A stretch of DNA of 64,000 nucleotides from assembly GCA_009801085.1 (NCBI GenBank), contig VNWV01000004.1:930001-994000 (forward strand), written 5' to 3'. Each line of letters starts with the position of its first letter. The stretch's first letter is position 1. A program made the position numbers and the translations under genes. The notes under the pieces were generated by a model. That model searched no databases and was not told the DNA's origin. It worked only from the letters and a program-made list of their open reading frames with translations. Below, piece after piece: positions 23,801-35,038 of the stretch. Source of the stretch: Lasiodiplodia sp. COLG20. Taxonomy: Eukaryota > Ascomycota > Dothideomycetes > Botryosphaeriales > Botryosphaeriaceae.

Positions 23801-25282
23801 GGTTTCGCCTTCCTCTCTTGTAGGTACCACCAAAGTTTCTCGGCTAATGTTCAACGACGTCGAATGCGATCCTCGTCCTGACGCTATAACACCTGGTGAG
23901 CCACGGCGTGGTGAATTGGATTCCGTATTCTGTCTAAAGCGGTTTCCAAGATGGAACAGATTGCTGAAGCTTGCTCTCCCAGTTGTCGACGTCGAAAGCC
24001 GTCCATCTTGCCCCTGGGGCGGAGTGGGAGGTGGGTCATCGTCGGACTTACCCCCAACTGAGCCCATGGTAGAAGAGCGATTTCGGAGTCCAACTTTCGC
24101 TGGAGGAGCTAAAGAGTGCGAGGACCGCGCCGAACGCGCTGAGTTTGTCGAGTCATTTCTCAAAAGGTTGGGTTCTGCGTGAGATGCACCGTTGACAGCG
24201 GACGAAAGCGCGGAGTGTGATGAAGGTTGTGAGGGCTGACTGCTTCCATCGGTGTTTGATCGATGTACGGCGGTCAAAGGAGGACTATAGGTTCCGTCGG
24301 GGGAATGATGGGGGGAATTGACGCTGACGCCGCTGGTAGAGGCGCGCGGGGTAGCGGGAGCTGTATCTGGGAACTCTGGAGGAGCGGGTATCCTGACGGG
24401 CAAAGGAAATAGGGATTTGCGGTTCGACTCCTTGTTTCTCCTGGGCAACCTGAAGATGGTGGAATGCGACGTTAGCAAAGGCCGCTTGTTTGCCGCAAGC
24501 TGGACGTGGTCGTTCGAGCTCGCGTCGGACCGTGACGAGTCTGACAGTCTCCCTCCCAGCGCAGTCTGCGATCCGGCATTCGAATGCCCGTTCTCGGGAG
24601 TCGCTTCACGGGCTCGCGATACGGAGAGGCGCGCGGGATCCTCCTGGCTTGGCCGTGCCTCCATCAATCCTCCCAGACTTGGACGCGCGTGCTCGGCGCT
24701 GCGCTTATGTTCCGACGACTTCCGCGGAGACGAGTCGATGTTGGGCTCGAAGGACAGGCGGCGCCTGAAGGTGGGGAATTTCGTCTTCTTCTTGGGCGGC
24801 GGGTTTGGAGGGGGCTCCATGGTCGGCGCGGTCGTAATGATTGCGGGAGCTGCGAAGGGGCGCGAGTTAGCTTGGTGAGCCTCACGTGTGCGCGGATGCC
24901 CTGGCGCTCCAAAATTACCTGCGGGCATGGCGGGCACCGGAGGAGCGTCGCGGGCGGCGGCCATCAGGGCGTGTTCTTTCGCCTTCTGGGACAGCTGCGG
25001 GTCTGAGGCGTGACGAAACCTCAACATACTGAAGCGGCGCGTCTGCGCGTTGTGTTCTTGGACGGGCGGCGAGGGCGGCGGCTCGCCAGCCCAGGAAACC
25101 CGCGGATCGAAGTGGGACGGGCGCGTGCCATCGCTTGACTGGATGCCGCGGTTGGGGGCGAGGTCGACGGCGGACTGCGCGCGCGACGCCTGCTCGCGCT
25201 TGAATATGCTGGAAGGGTCGAGGGTGCTGCGGCGCTTGAGGTCCTTTTCGCTCCTCCCCGGGCGTAAGCCTCGCAGCGGCAT
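20874..25282 (-). CDS. Arf guanine-nucleotide exchange factor with Sec7 and PH domains (Syt1-like)
   Basis: Exons 25282-24919, 24849-23533 and 23452-20874 give 1,419 residues; the first intron (24850-24918) has no in-frame stop, and keeping it gives 1,442. The N-terminal 490 residues are Ser/Pro-rich and disordered. The Sec7 domain spans about 495-640: FFGDPIDMALRKLLMEVELP, the glutamate finger in ELPKETQQID (Glu 534) and FISFSIVLLNSDFFNPN. A pleckstrin homology domain follows (about 760-930), with GILWRKD at its start and VFLADDEVDMNDWLAKLNY near its end, then a coiled-coil helix, then a long disordered acidic tail. The domain order matches fungal Syt1-type Arf GEFs, which act on Arf GTPases at Golgi or endosomal membranes. 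The ATG at 25282 opens the basic segment MPLRGLRPGRSEKDLKRR. Confidence 0.9.
24850..24918 (-). other. 69-nt stop-free intron in the Sec7 gene
   Basis: Donor GTAATT, acceptor TTCGCAG and a GCTAAC branch site about 17 nt before the acceptor. The length is a multiple of three and it contains no in-frame stop, so retention would add 23 residues between PAG and APAII without a frame change. Confidence 0.7.
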
Positions 25283-25975
25283 GGCTCTGGGTTGGGCGGG
25301 CGTGGGCGCGGGCGGTCAAGTCGGCATTGGCAACGGTTCGTTTGGCATTGGGGACGGTGGGTGGTGGTGCTGGGGCGAGTAGGGGCCGTGGGGATCGCAG
25401 GCAGGAAACCAGGGGACCGCGTGGGATTGCGATGCTTTGGCCGGTGGGCCCCGTAGGGCTGGCAGAGCGCTGAACCGGTGATGCAACGGATGCTACGCGG
25501 CCTGCGCTCCAGGGGCCAGAAGATGGGACCGGGCCGGCACCGCCACGGCAATAACGGACGACGAGCTCGGGGCGGGCGCGTTGGTGTTGGTTGGGCGTTT
25601 TGGCGGGCCCTGAGGAGCTGGTTACGGAGCCTGGGAGTCGGAGTCGCTGCGCTCAGCGACGGCGACGGTGACGGCGACGGCGCAAATGTTGGCCCTTCAA
25701 CGGGCTCGCGACTACTGGCAGGGCAATGGGACGGGCCAAGCACCTTACCAGGTTGCTGTGGCTGGCCCCCAGCGACGCATGCCGCGCTTCCAATGACCCG
25801 GCACGCCAAGCCTGAGTCTGAAGCAGGCTCCACCTGCGTGGGTGGGCGCCTGCCTGGCTCTGACTGCCGCGCCGTCACAGCCCGCCGCAACTCGCAGCTA
25901 GCCGGCCTGCATCTCAGCCAGACGACACTTACGTACTGCAGCTCTGCACGCGCTCGCACCCATCCGGAGCCCGCC
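25283..25975. promoter_or_regulatory. Divergent promoter between Sec7-type GEF and ECM14
   Basis: About 690 bases of GC-rich sequence between two divergent starts. A short tract of repeated GACGGC/GACGGT triplets lies near 25660-25682. No gene is seen; the long open frame on the minus strand across this area is a composition artefact. Confidence 0.5.
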
Positions 25976-27804
25976 ATGCGCGTCCACGTCTTCGAGCAAG
26001 CCGCCCTGCTATTTCTGTGCGCACCTGCGCTTACCGCTGCCGGGCCCTCCCGTTTCGACCAGTGTTGCACCTCGCCGCTCAACCAGCCCGACTCCCGACC
26101 TTCATGGCGTAAGCTCTCCGACCGCGTCTTGTCGGCGCTTTGGGGCCCGCCCAACACTCCGTCCGTCCACGGCGCTGCCGCCCTCGACGCCAATGCCAGA
26201 GGCGGCCGGGTGGCGCCGCCAGGAAAGCTGCTGGCTCGCTATGGCGACGACATGGTGCTGCGCTTCAACGTGAGCACCGAGTACGAGGCACGCAAGCTCG
26301 CCGACGCCGCGAACACGCTGTTCCTCGACGTGTGGGAGTTCAATGAGAACTGGGTCGACATTCGGGTAGCAAAGGACGTGGTGAGCGCTGCAATGCCGTC
26401 TTCTGGAGACCCGACGTCTGATTTATCTTTTCGTAGGTGCCTTCGCTGCTTGGGCTGCTGCCTGCCTCGCTCCAAGATGCCCATGCGCCGCTGATGCGCG
26501 ACCACGACCTCGCCCAGGCCATCTTCGACTCGTATCCCGCGACGAACCCTGATTCCATACCGTCCCGTGAGCCGTTTTCGCACTCGTTACGCTCTTCGCA
26601 GAATGCGCAGACCAATCTCTTTTTCCGCGACTACCAGCCGCTCTCCGTCATCATGCCGTGGCTGCGCCTCATGGAATCTCTCTTCACGACACACGCGAAG
26701 CTTATCAACATTGGCATATCCTACGAAGGCCGCGACATTCCTGCGCTCAAGGTAGGCGTCCATCCCACCAACAGGGACCAAGACAGCGGGCCGCGCAAGA
26801 CCATTCTTGTCACCGGCGGCTCCCATGCTCGCGAATGGATCAGCGTGAGCACCGTAAACTATCTTGCATACTCGATGATCACATCTTACGGTAAGTCGGC
26901 TACAACCACTGCCCTGTTGGAAGCTTTCGACTGGGTTTTCGTTCCGACCTTGAACCCGGATGGCTATGTCTACGCGTGGGAGACGGACCGACTGTGGCGC
27001 AAGAACAGGCAGATGACCTCCCTTCGTTTCTGCCAAGGCATCGACCTTGACCGCTCCTATGACTTTCATTGGGATGGCGAGTTTACCAGGAACAATCCCT
27101 GCTCAGAGAGCTATGCTGGAGACGGGCCATTTGAGGGAGTTGAAGCCAAACGTTTTGCGGATTGGGCTAAGAACGAAACGGATCAGAATAATGTCCAGTT
27201 CGTGGCATTTCTCGATCTCCACTCCTACTCAGAGCAGATTCTGTACCCATACTCGTACTCTTGCGCCGACCAACCGCCTACGCTTGAAGATTTAGAGGAA
27301 GTTGCTCTTGGTCTTGCTAAAGCCATCCGTGTCTCTAAGGGCGGCCACTCGTATAAGGCGACGTCTGCGTGCGAAGGCAATGTTGCGTACACCGGCAAGA
27401 ACAAAGACCACAAGACATACCTTCCGCGCATGGAGACAGGTGGCGGCAGCGCCCTCGACTATTTCTACCATCAGCTTGGTATCAAGTACTCTTATCAGAT
27501 TAAGCTACGTGACACAGGTAGCTACGGTTTCCTCCTTCCCAAGCAGAACATCGTACCAACGGGTAAGGAAGTTTTGGGTTCTATTTACTACCTTGGACAC
27601 TACTTGCTGGGAGATATCGGCCTCATGGAGGAGGATGAAGAGACGAGCTTGGCGTCTGAAGCTACAGTCACTACTCAACCCTCAGCCCAGATGGCTACGC
27701 TTGACGAGGAAAGCGAAGAGGAAGAACTGGAGGTGGAGTTCCTTGATGACTTCGCCGATGATGACGCAACCGAGTGGGAGTTGAGGCGTCGTAGGAGACG
27801 TTAA
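25976..27804 (+). CDS. ECM14: Secreted inactive metallocarboxypeptidase-like protein
   Basis: Two exons (25976-26380, 26437-27804) give 590 residues, a usual size for fungal Ecm14. Residues 1 to about 21 form a signal peptide (hydrophobic [12 protein letters not shown]). An activation-peptide-like region follows, then an M14 carboxypeptidase fold. The zinc ligands are present: His 265 and Glu 268 in [10 protein letters not shown] and His 397 in DLHSYSEQ. The substrate-binding Asn-Arg of WRKNRQ and Tyr 479 of DYFYHQ are also present. The catalytic Glu of FELRDTG is replaced by Lys 491 in IKLRDTG. Loss of this Glu is the hallmark of the Ecm14 pseudoenzymes, linked in yeast to the cell wall. The C-terminus is strongly acidic and ends in RRRRR-type basic residues. 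Confidence 0.94.
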
Positions 27805-28698
27805 AATCCCTTCATTGTATATTTTTGTCTATTCTTTTCCCCGTTCACTAATACACCCCCCATGAACGTCGCTCATGAAATTGGCACGAACCTGGGTCCT
27901 TAATGAATGTCACTTGGCGTCTATCACTTGTACGGAACCGGTTGCATCGTCCCTTGTTTTCATACGCTGTCGTAACATTCTTGGTTCGTGGTAAACACAA
28001 AATTGTCCGGACAGGATTTTCTCGTTCGGCTGCTCCTTTGGGACTGAGCTTTCATGTATGTAAACTACGACACAACAAGGACAATTCCAAAAACTCGACC
28101 AAAGAAACCCTCGTCTCCTCTTCTCGGTGCACTGCGAGATCATTGACAAGAAGTTGACTTGGCAAAATAAGCATAAAATATAAGAAGCGAGAGGCTACGC
28201 AACCTTGAGGCGCTTCTACAGAAGCAATGAATTCTTTTGCCAATCTCTCGCAAACGGACACTAAGAGTGGTTGCATAGGTAATCCCTTTCATTCCACGGC
28301 TAACTACATTCATACGGCATTCCATCCTCTAGCTAGACCAGCAAAGCCGTTCCCGGTTTTCGTCTTTAATTTGATCACCACAGATACTGACATGCACAGA
28401 GAGGCTGGAACAGAGCACTTTCTATGGACTTTATCTCTAGTGTGAAATTGCCTGAATGAGAAGGCGTGGTCAACACACTAGAGTTCGCCCTGCCTGCAAT
28501 GTTCCCCAGAATCCAACATGACTTCCTTACCCGCAGCCATATCCTGATTCCGAACACATGCCCATATCAGTCATTAACCCTTTTGCCCGTATTGTCATGC
28601 ATGTCTAGTCATCCGTCATCGTAAAGCTCGTAAAGTCGTACCCCTCGCTAACCGAAACCTTTCTGTCCGTGCCTTAATCACACGCCGCGCATAGCAGC
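27805..28698. other. Convergent 3' region, no gene seen
   Basis: About 900 bases of AT-richer sequence between converging genes. Open frames are all below 85 codons and lack motifs. Likely 3' untranslated regions and spacer. Confidence 0.5.
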
Positions 28699-30646
28699 TC
28701 AAACCTCAAAGGCCTCGCAGTGGCTCTCGCAGCGGGCGTGCAGGCAGTCGAGCTTGCTGCAGATGTGGTTCTCGTAGTGGGTGTAGCAGTCGCAGCGGCA
28801 GCACTTCCAGCGGTGGATGCCGCGCTGCGCCACGCCGGCGGCCAGGAGGATCGGGCGTTCGTACGTCACCTTGGCCGGGTGCCTGACGCGCTCGCTGCCG
28901 ACCGGCGCTTGCTGCTGCTTGTGCCACCAGTTCTTGTACAGCTGCTCGTCGTCGTCGTCGTCGTCGGTTGCCTCCTCGTCGGCGTCCTCCAAGAGGCTCT
29001 GCATGGTGCCGCCGCTGCCGCTGCTGGTGCTGCGACCGCCGTCATGGCCATAGGCGTCGCCACCGCCATCGTTGCCCTGGCTACGCGGCATGGGCGGCAT
29101 CGAGATCGGCGTGGTGATGTCGCCGGCGGTGGGGTGGAGGAGCTCCGGGGCTTCCGGCGCAGGCGGCAGCGGAAGCGAATGTTGGGCCAGAACGGGCGAT
29201 CGCGGGCCCAGGTCGAGCACGGAGGCAGCGGTACGCAGGACCTCCTCGGTGGCAGCGCGGATCTCGGTGTCGGTTTGTGGCTGCTTCCGAGACGTGATGC
29301 GGCGCAGTGTCTCGAGGAGTGCGTTCTCGGCCGCGACGGCGTTGTGGTGGATATCGGCGCCGTCGCTATCCTCATCACCCGGGACGGTCTTGTTCTTGCC
29401 GCCGTTGCCGTTACCATTGTCAGTGGCGTCTGTGAGGTTCGCGGTGTTCAGCTTCAGGGTGGGGATCTTGCTTTTCGTCGAGGGCTTCTTCTTGAGCTTG
29501 GAGACGCGCTGTACGTCAGAGAGGGGGGCAGAGCCGGTAGAGCCGGGCTTCTCGTTGGCTATGGCCAAGCGGCTTTCGATAGTAGAGGTAGCTGTCTCGT
29601 TCGGCGACTCCATGCGCTCATGGGGAAGGAGAGGGGCTTCCTGGTTCTTGTAAGAGGCTTTGGGGGAGTCCTCGAGCGGGGACACCGGGCTGTCCCTGAT
29701 CTTGTTCTCGTTGTCGCGATGGGGCGAGACCGGAGAAGGTGTACGGAGCTTTGCCTGAGCTCTAGCGATGCTACGGTAGGTGAGATCACCAATGCGAGGG
29801 TTGGGATCATTGTACTCGGGAAGGTGGATTGCTACGTCTTCGGTGAGAGATATATCCACAGTGGAGTCTGGAAGCCGGACGGTGAAGCAAGGCAAAGGGG
29901 GGAAGACAGATGCTGGAACGGCGGTTATCTTTATCCCACCGTGTTTGGAATGCATTCCTGACGAAAGAAGCGTTGCACTTACAATCTTTCTCATTGTCAA
30001 GAGCCGAGCCAATCGACTTGCGACGCTCGCTGCTCTCCTTCCTAGTGTCAGACAAAGTGAATTCACTGTTACTGGACAATGGCGAGACTTCCATCAGGGA
30101 AAGGTCATCGCTGCGCTCCTCGTAGGTATCCTTGCTAAGAGGTGACATGGAGAGATCCTTCCTCTGGTGTCCATCCGCAGCTGCGACTGTGTTATTCTCG
30201 CTGGACAAGGCGTCATATGGCAAAGCAGGGTGGGTTGTGGCCGACTCTTTCTCGTTGCGCGACTTCGTCGTGGTAGTAGGTCCTAGGCCAATAGCTTCCA
30301 GCTGGCGGCGCTCCTGACGGCGAGCATTAGCACGGGATTGAGCAGACTCAACAAGTTCGCTCTTGTTGTCATTGCTACTTTCACCAGAAGGCTCTGGTGT
30401 GGTTGAAGAGGTGTAGCTGTCGATGCTCGATCGCTTCTTCTGCAGCTTCCTGGGCACACGGGCACTTGGGGAGCGAGAGGCAGGACGGGCAACGGGCTGC
30501 GGGGGAGAAAGGTTGTCAGTGCTGTTGCTTGAATCTTTCTTGCTGCGAGAACTGTCGGATGCAGAGTCTGAGGTGTCGGCCGTGTCAGACGATTTGCGGC
30601 GTCCACGGAGGAGCCTGTGACGAAGACCAGGTGGTTTGTCCGCCAT
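28699..30646 (-). CDS. Unknown protein with disordered body and Cys/His-rich C-terminus
   Basis: Two exons (30646-29983, 29912-28699) give 625 residues; the 70-nt intron has a GTAAGT donor and a TTCCAG acceptor. The first 590 residues are mostly Ser, Thr, Pro, Asp and Lys in low-complexity runs, including seven consecutive Asp from a GTC/GAC microsatellite. The last 36 residues are different: from Trp 590 they carry eight Cys (592, 593, 595, 597, 606, 611, 616, 620) and four His (600, 604, 613, 619), in WKCCRCDCYTHYENH and CSKLDCLHARCESHC. This density suggests a small zinc-binding module. No known family name can be given. The start MADKPPGLRHRLLRGRRKSS is basic. Nuclear or cytosolic location is likely because no signal peptide or membrane helix is visible. 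Confidence 0.85.
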
Positions 30647-31210
30647 GGCTTGGAGAGGTTGGCGGGCGGTAGTGCGACGTTGAGGTTGGGTGGCGCGTGG
30701 AACCAGATGTAGTTTTTGCCGGTAGCGACTGGTTTAGAGGAACAGGACGAGGTGAAGAGGAGCAGAGGGGGAGCGAACGAGAGGGACCGCAAGTTATGCA
30801 TGTTTGGCTAGCGCGAAGCGAGGATTTGCCGAACAGTGAAGGTGAGGTTGCGGAGACGAGCAGGCGGGTGTTATACTAGCAATGACGGAGAACCAGCGCA
30901 GAGCTCCAAGGCGAGCGCCCAGCAACATATGAACCCACAAAAGCGAAAGACGGAACTCAAAGAACCTTTCTGAATGAAGCCTGTATCTGAGTGCAGTGAT
31001 TCGCTACTTAGAATGTTTAGTCCGCAGGCTTGCTCGCGGCGGAGAACCCAAAACGGAACCCATTCTATCGCATTCTGTAGGTACGGTCAGCCACAGGATA
31101 TTTTAAATGAAAGGGTGTGGCTGCACGCACAAGACTCTAAGCATTGTCCGAGAAACACATGCTGGGCACTCCTCTGGCAGCAACCTTGAGTTAGATGAAG
31201 ATTTGGCCTA
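30647..31210. other. Intergenic region, no gene seen
   Basis: Should hold the promoter of the Cys/His-tail gene (nearest 30647) and the 3' end of the TMEM170-like gene (nearest 31210). Only short frames without motifs occur. Confidence 0.45.
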
Positions 31211-31740
31211 TCAAAGGGCGCCCTGAATGGCAAACGAGGAGAGGATGAGGACCAAGGTGTTAATCAGCCCCCAGACGAAAGGAATCCACGTCGACATGTT
31301 GTAGTAGCCGGCGCTGTACACACCGCCTAGCCTATAGAGGATGTTAGTTCCGCGATTTCCATGGCAAGCGAAGTATACTCACAGTCCTCCAACAATGCTG
31401 CCAGCTATGACAGCTTCAATACCGCCTATCACACAAAAAATAACGGGAATGATCCAGATGACTTTCCAGTTGCGCCACTGGACAGCAATGGCATAGCCTG
31501 AGGTGGCAACATGGACAGCACCGTAGAAGATCAGAGTCCACAGCAAAGTGAAGCGCCACACATCGCCAGGATCATAGAGGTAGTAAGCCTGGTGGCCGCG
31601 AACGGGGAATGGCCAATACAGCGATGGGAAGGGGGGCGTCTCATAATCGCTCGGGGCAGCGTTGGTCATGCGATAGACGAAGCTAGCAGTCAGGTGTTAG
31701 TGCTGGGCTCGGGGAAGCAGCAACATCGGACTCACCTCAT
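31211..31740 (-). CDS. Small multi-pass membrane protein, TMEM170-like
   Basis: The main exons are 31669-31383 and 31331-31211, giving 135 residues from the ATG at 31669. A donor (GTGAGT) after the ATG at 31740 and an acceptor CTGCTAG at 31683, with a CTAAC branch site, would add a 5-nt first exon and make 141 residues starting MSFVYRM; I favour this form. There are three hydrophobic segments: FTLLWTLIFYGAVHVATSGY, IWIIPVIFCVIGGIEAVIAG, and a last one from WIPFVWGLINTLVL to the C-terminus. The size and layout fit the TMEM170 family, whose animal members affect endoplasmic reticulum and nuclear envelope shape. The gene starts about 200 bases from peroxin 8 and is divergent from it, so the two probably share a promoter. 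Confidence 0.82.
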
Positions 31741-31940
31741 GTTGAGCCCGCTGTGCGCCTCACATGGCGCAGTTGGATGTCTGGAGCCAAGGACTGACGT
31801 CGGGAGCGTTGTCGGCTCGGCCCTATTGCCGCTGGCCCCTGCGCCCTACCCGGCGAATGCTGATGCCTCGGCTCGTGCGCGCCGTCACATCCTCCGCAAG
31901 CTCGCCGCAGCTGCTCTACGCACCATCGTCGCTCTCCATC

Positions 31941-34250
31941 ATGCCGGCTGACCGATTGCTCGAGACCCTCTTGCGGTCTCTCCAGACATGGACCGACCAG
32001 CAAGATACACCCAGGTAACGCCCGAACCGACCACTTCCTAGATCAAACTAACAGCTCAGATTGCTCGGAACTGCCGCATCGCTCCTCACCACCCTCACGA
32101 ACCCGCTGAACGTCCAGCTTCTCGTCTCGCAGCTTCTATCCGCTCCAGCAATATGGGAACGTCCCGACGGCCTGCGCACCTGCCAGCGCGTAATGGGCCT
32201 CTTCCACTCCGCTTGTCTCGCCGTCCTCCAGCATGAACGCGACGTGAGAGAAGGCACAGCCAAGCCACCACTGCCGGGACAGATGCCAATCGGCGGTGGC
32301 ATGCCAACAGAAGAATGGGCTACAGCGGTGGTCAGAGGTGCCGACGAGCGGTCCCCGCGGTGGAAGCATCTGCTGGTTTTAGGAGGACTGCTGCTAGGAT
32401 CCGGCGCCGAAGAGGACTGTCGGTTGCCGTCTGGCTTGGAAGCAAAGCTCCAGGGCGCACTGGTGCAAGCAACCAACCTGGCTCTCATAGACGTCAGGGA
32501 CGGTGATGAGCTTGGGGCCCATTGTATTGCGCTGGTGCTCAATCGCATCTTTCCGGTCTTGTCAGAGGCCGAGAGGGCCCAAGTTGACTACGACGTAAGT
32601 TGTTGAGCCCTTGTATTCCGCTGCTGACCCAAGCTAACGGGCTGTTAGCACTTGCTACCAGTCCTTATTGGAGCTGCTTTCTTCAGCAATGAAGGCTTCC
32701 AGTCTGCTTACTTCCTCGGCACAGTGGACCCTGACGTCGTGGAAGAAGCGGGCCAAAAGCTGAACTGGTCGGCCCAGTCATCTTCATTCCATCAGATACA
32801 GCGCATCACAACTCGTCCGTTGATGGCATCTATGGGGCCCTACTCTAGACTCGTCTCGCATACAGTGGAAAATGTTCGGGATCCTTGGCTAATCCAAACA
32901 ATGATGGACGATCTCGCCGGATTCGCTCGAGCGCTCACTCTTCAGTGGCGCCAGAACAAGCTCTCTACTATTGATCTCTCTGAAGAATCACAGTACCTAC
33001 ATCTGGAGACCATCCGGACTACAACACCCCTACTTTGGAGAATCCTCAAAAACGCCCTCTTTGCTACCGTAATAATATTGAGGGGCACTTTGGGACGTAT
33101 GCTTGGAGATAGTGCGCTGGCTGCGGACAGCGGTGGGTAAACCATTCTTCAGAAGCTCTTCACTTCATACTAACTTCTCTCAGTTGCTCCGGTCATTGTG
33201 ACACATGCGCTTCAGATTTTGCGCAACCTTTATTTCATTACCTCTCGCATTGGTGCCCATGCCTTCTCCCAGCACACATTTGTGTATTTGACTGCCATGG
33301 ACATTCTTGCGCAATACCCTCTCCAAGCAGATGCGTTCCTCAAAGCCATTCGACCGGCTACTCTTGGGAGCATTCCAAACAACCCTCTAGACCGTTGTCA
33401 CGATCTTTTCTTTCTCAACACTGCAGAGCACTTCTCCCTAGTCCTTTCTCCTCAAACAAACGAGGACCTGCTCGTCTCTGCGGCAACACCATATCTCAGC
33501 ACCGGCGGATCACGCCATCTTCTTCCACTCTTCGAAGCCGCCCACAGCGTAATGCTCTCCGTCCTCTCCGCACCTTCATCCGCGAACCAAGTCGCTGCCA
33601 AGCACCTACCATTCTACGTATCATCCCTCTTCGCCGCATTTCCCACAAACCTCTCCCCTCGTCAATTCCGCCTAGCATTCAAAACCCTTCTGCGTGTCAC
33701 GGCACCGCCCTCTCCGCTGTCCTCCTCCCAGCCTGACCTCCCTGCCATCCTCTGCGAACTTGTCCACCACCGCGCCCTTTCCGCGCCATCGGCACCGCTC
33801 CCCACGGCCTCTATCACACCTCCAGCCCCGAACAATGCTGAGGAAGTGCCCGAGGGCGAGTCACCGTTGAGCGAGCAGGCTGTCCTCGTACTTACGCTGC
33901 TCGACGCGTTGCCCATCCTACCTGTGTCGCTGCTTGAGGAGTGGCTTCCACTGTGCGCGGAATTGGCGAACAAGGTGGAAGGTGAGGAGCTGAAGAGTGT
34001 AGTGAGGAAGCGTTTCTGGGAGGTTTTGGTGAGTGGGGAGATGGACCCCGAGAGGAGTCTGGTCGCTGTGGCGTGGTGGAGTACGCGAGGTGGGAGGGAG
34101 AGAGTTTTGTTTGGTGGTGAGGGTGTTGATGGAACGGATGCGGCAGGAAACGAGGGAGACGGGGAGAAATATCTAATGAGCGGTGCGCTACCTGCGAAAG
34201 GGGTCGTTGAGGACTTGGAGGAGGGAAGGCCAAGGGAGAGTAAGCTCTGA
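31941..34250 (+). CDS. PEX8: Peroxin 8, peroxisomal matrix import factor
   Basis: Four exons (31941-32014, 32060-32594, 32649-33132, 33184-34250) give 719 residues. The N-terminus MPADRLLETLLRSLQTW and the helical repeat-like body with blocks ILRNLYFITSRIG and LPFYVSSLFAAFP match the fungal Pex8 family (also annotated Pex17-like). The C-terminus ends in SKL, the canonical type 1 peroxisome targeting signal, which Pex8 carries although it works at the inner face of the peroxisome membrane. There it bridges the docking and RING import complexes and helps release cargo from Pex5. The intron donors are GTAACG, GTAAGT and GTGGGT. The last 120 residues are acidic and Gly-rich, which is less conserved. 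The start was chosen as the first ATG after the upstream promoter gap. Confidence 0.88.
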
Positions 34251-35038
34251 TTTGATGAAAAGAGGGTGAGTAACGACAGGGTGTACTGTGTCTGAGATTT
34301 TGTTGGTTCCTCGTGTTGTTTTGTTTTAGTGATACCAGATCAATTTGCAGTCGGCTTCGAGTTCTTTGTTGGGATACATTGACCCTTGACTACAGACCCT
34401 TTTGGTGATCCTAGTGGAGCCCTTCTTTGTAAGGGCTTCTAATTGGGCTACACTCCTTGAGATTTCTTGCTACTCCTTCCTTATTTCTCTTTCTTTTTCT
34501 CAGCACTCCATCACCGCTATTTCAGCTGAAAATATGTCTTTCGCCACCTAAAGCTCCGCCTACAATCGCGCATTCAATACTTTGAGCGAATCTGAATTCA
34601 TGCTCCTCAGACACCCCAAAGTGCCGCCTAATCGACCGACGACCTCCTTATTAAGCTACATAAAATGCCTTCGCGAAACCCAGACGCAGGGGGTGGAGCA
34701 AAGCGCACCCTCCCAGACAGTGCTCTACGAGAATCTGGAATCCGCGCAAGACTTACAGAATCACCAACGCGGAATGGATATCTTCCTTACAGCGAAAGAC
34801 AATAACCGGATGGTGAACACAGACCTTAAACGAACAACATTTCTCATACCATTGATTTAGTGTTAAGGTGATCTACATACGCAGAAAAGGAGGAGCTAGC
34901 TAGGTTGGCAGTGCGTCGTTTAAGCAGCCAACACGGCTACGGTAAGAACCACTTCCACTTCTGTTACCCAGATAAAAACTCCGAATATCATCATAGGTAC
35001 CCTCCCATGGAGCTCTGCTGTGTATCTTCCAGACCCCT
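34251..35038. other. Convergent 3' region, no convincing gene
   Basis: About 790 bases between converging genes. A 92-codon open frame at 34582-34860 on plus lacks motifs and is not accepted as a gene. The remainder is AT-richer. Confidence 0.5.

Noticed and set aside
25021..26193. 390-codon minus-strand frame across the Sec7/ECM14 promoter
   Set aside because: Pro/Arg-rich noise overlapping the real starts of both genes in other registers.
28720..29961. 413-codon plus-strand frame opposite the Cys/His-tail gene
   Set aside because: A shadow of the coding strand with repetitive Val/Ala/Arg; no family features and it ignores the intron of the opposite gene.
34582..34860. 92-codon plus-strand frame
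   Set aside because: No motif, no CT-rich leader, and it lies between two converging genes.
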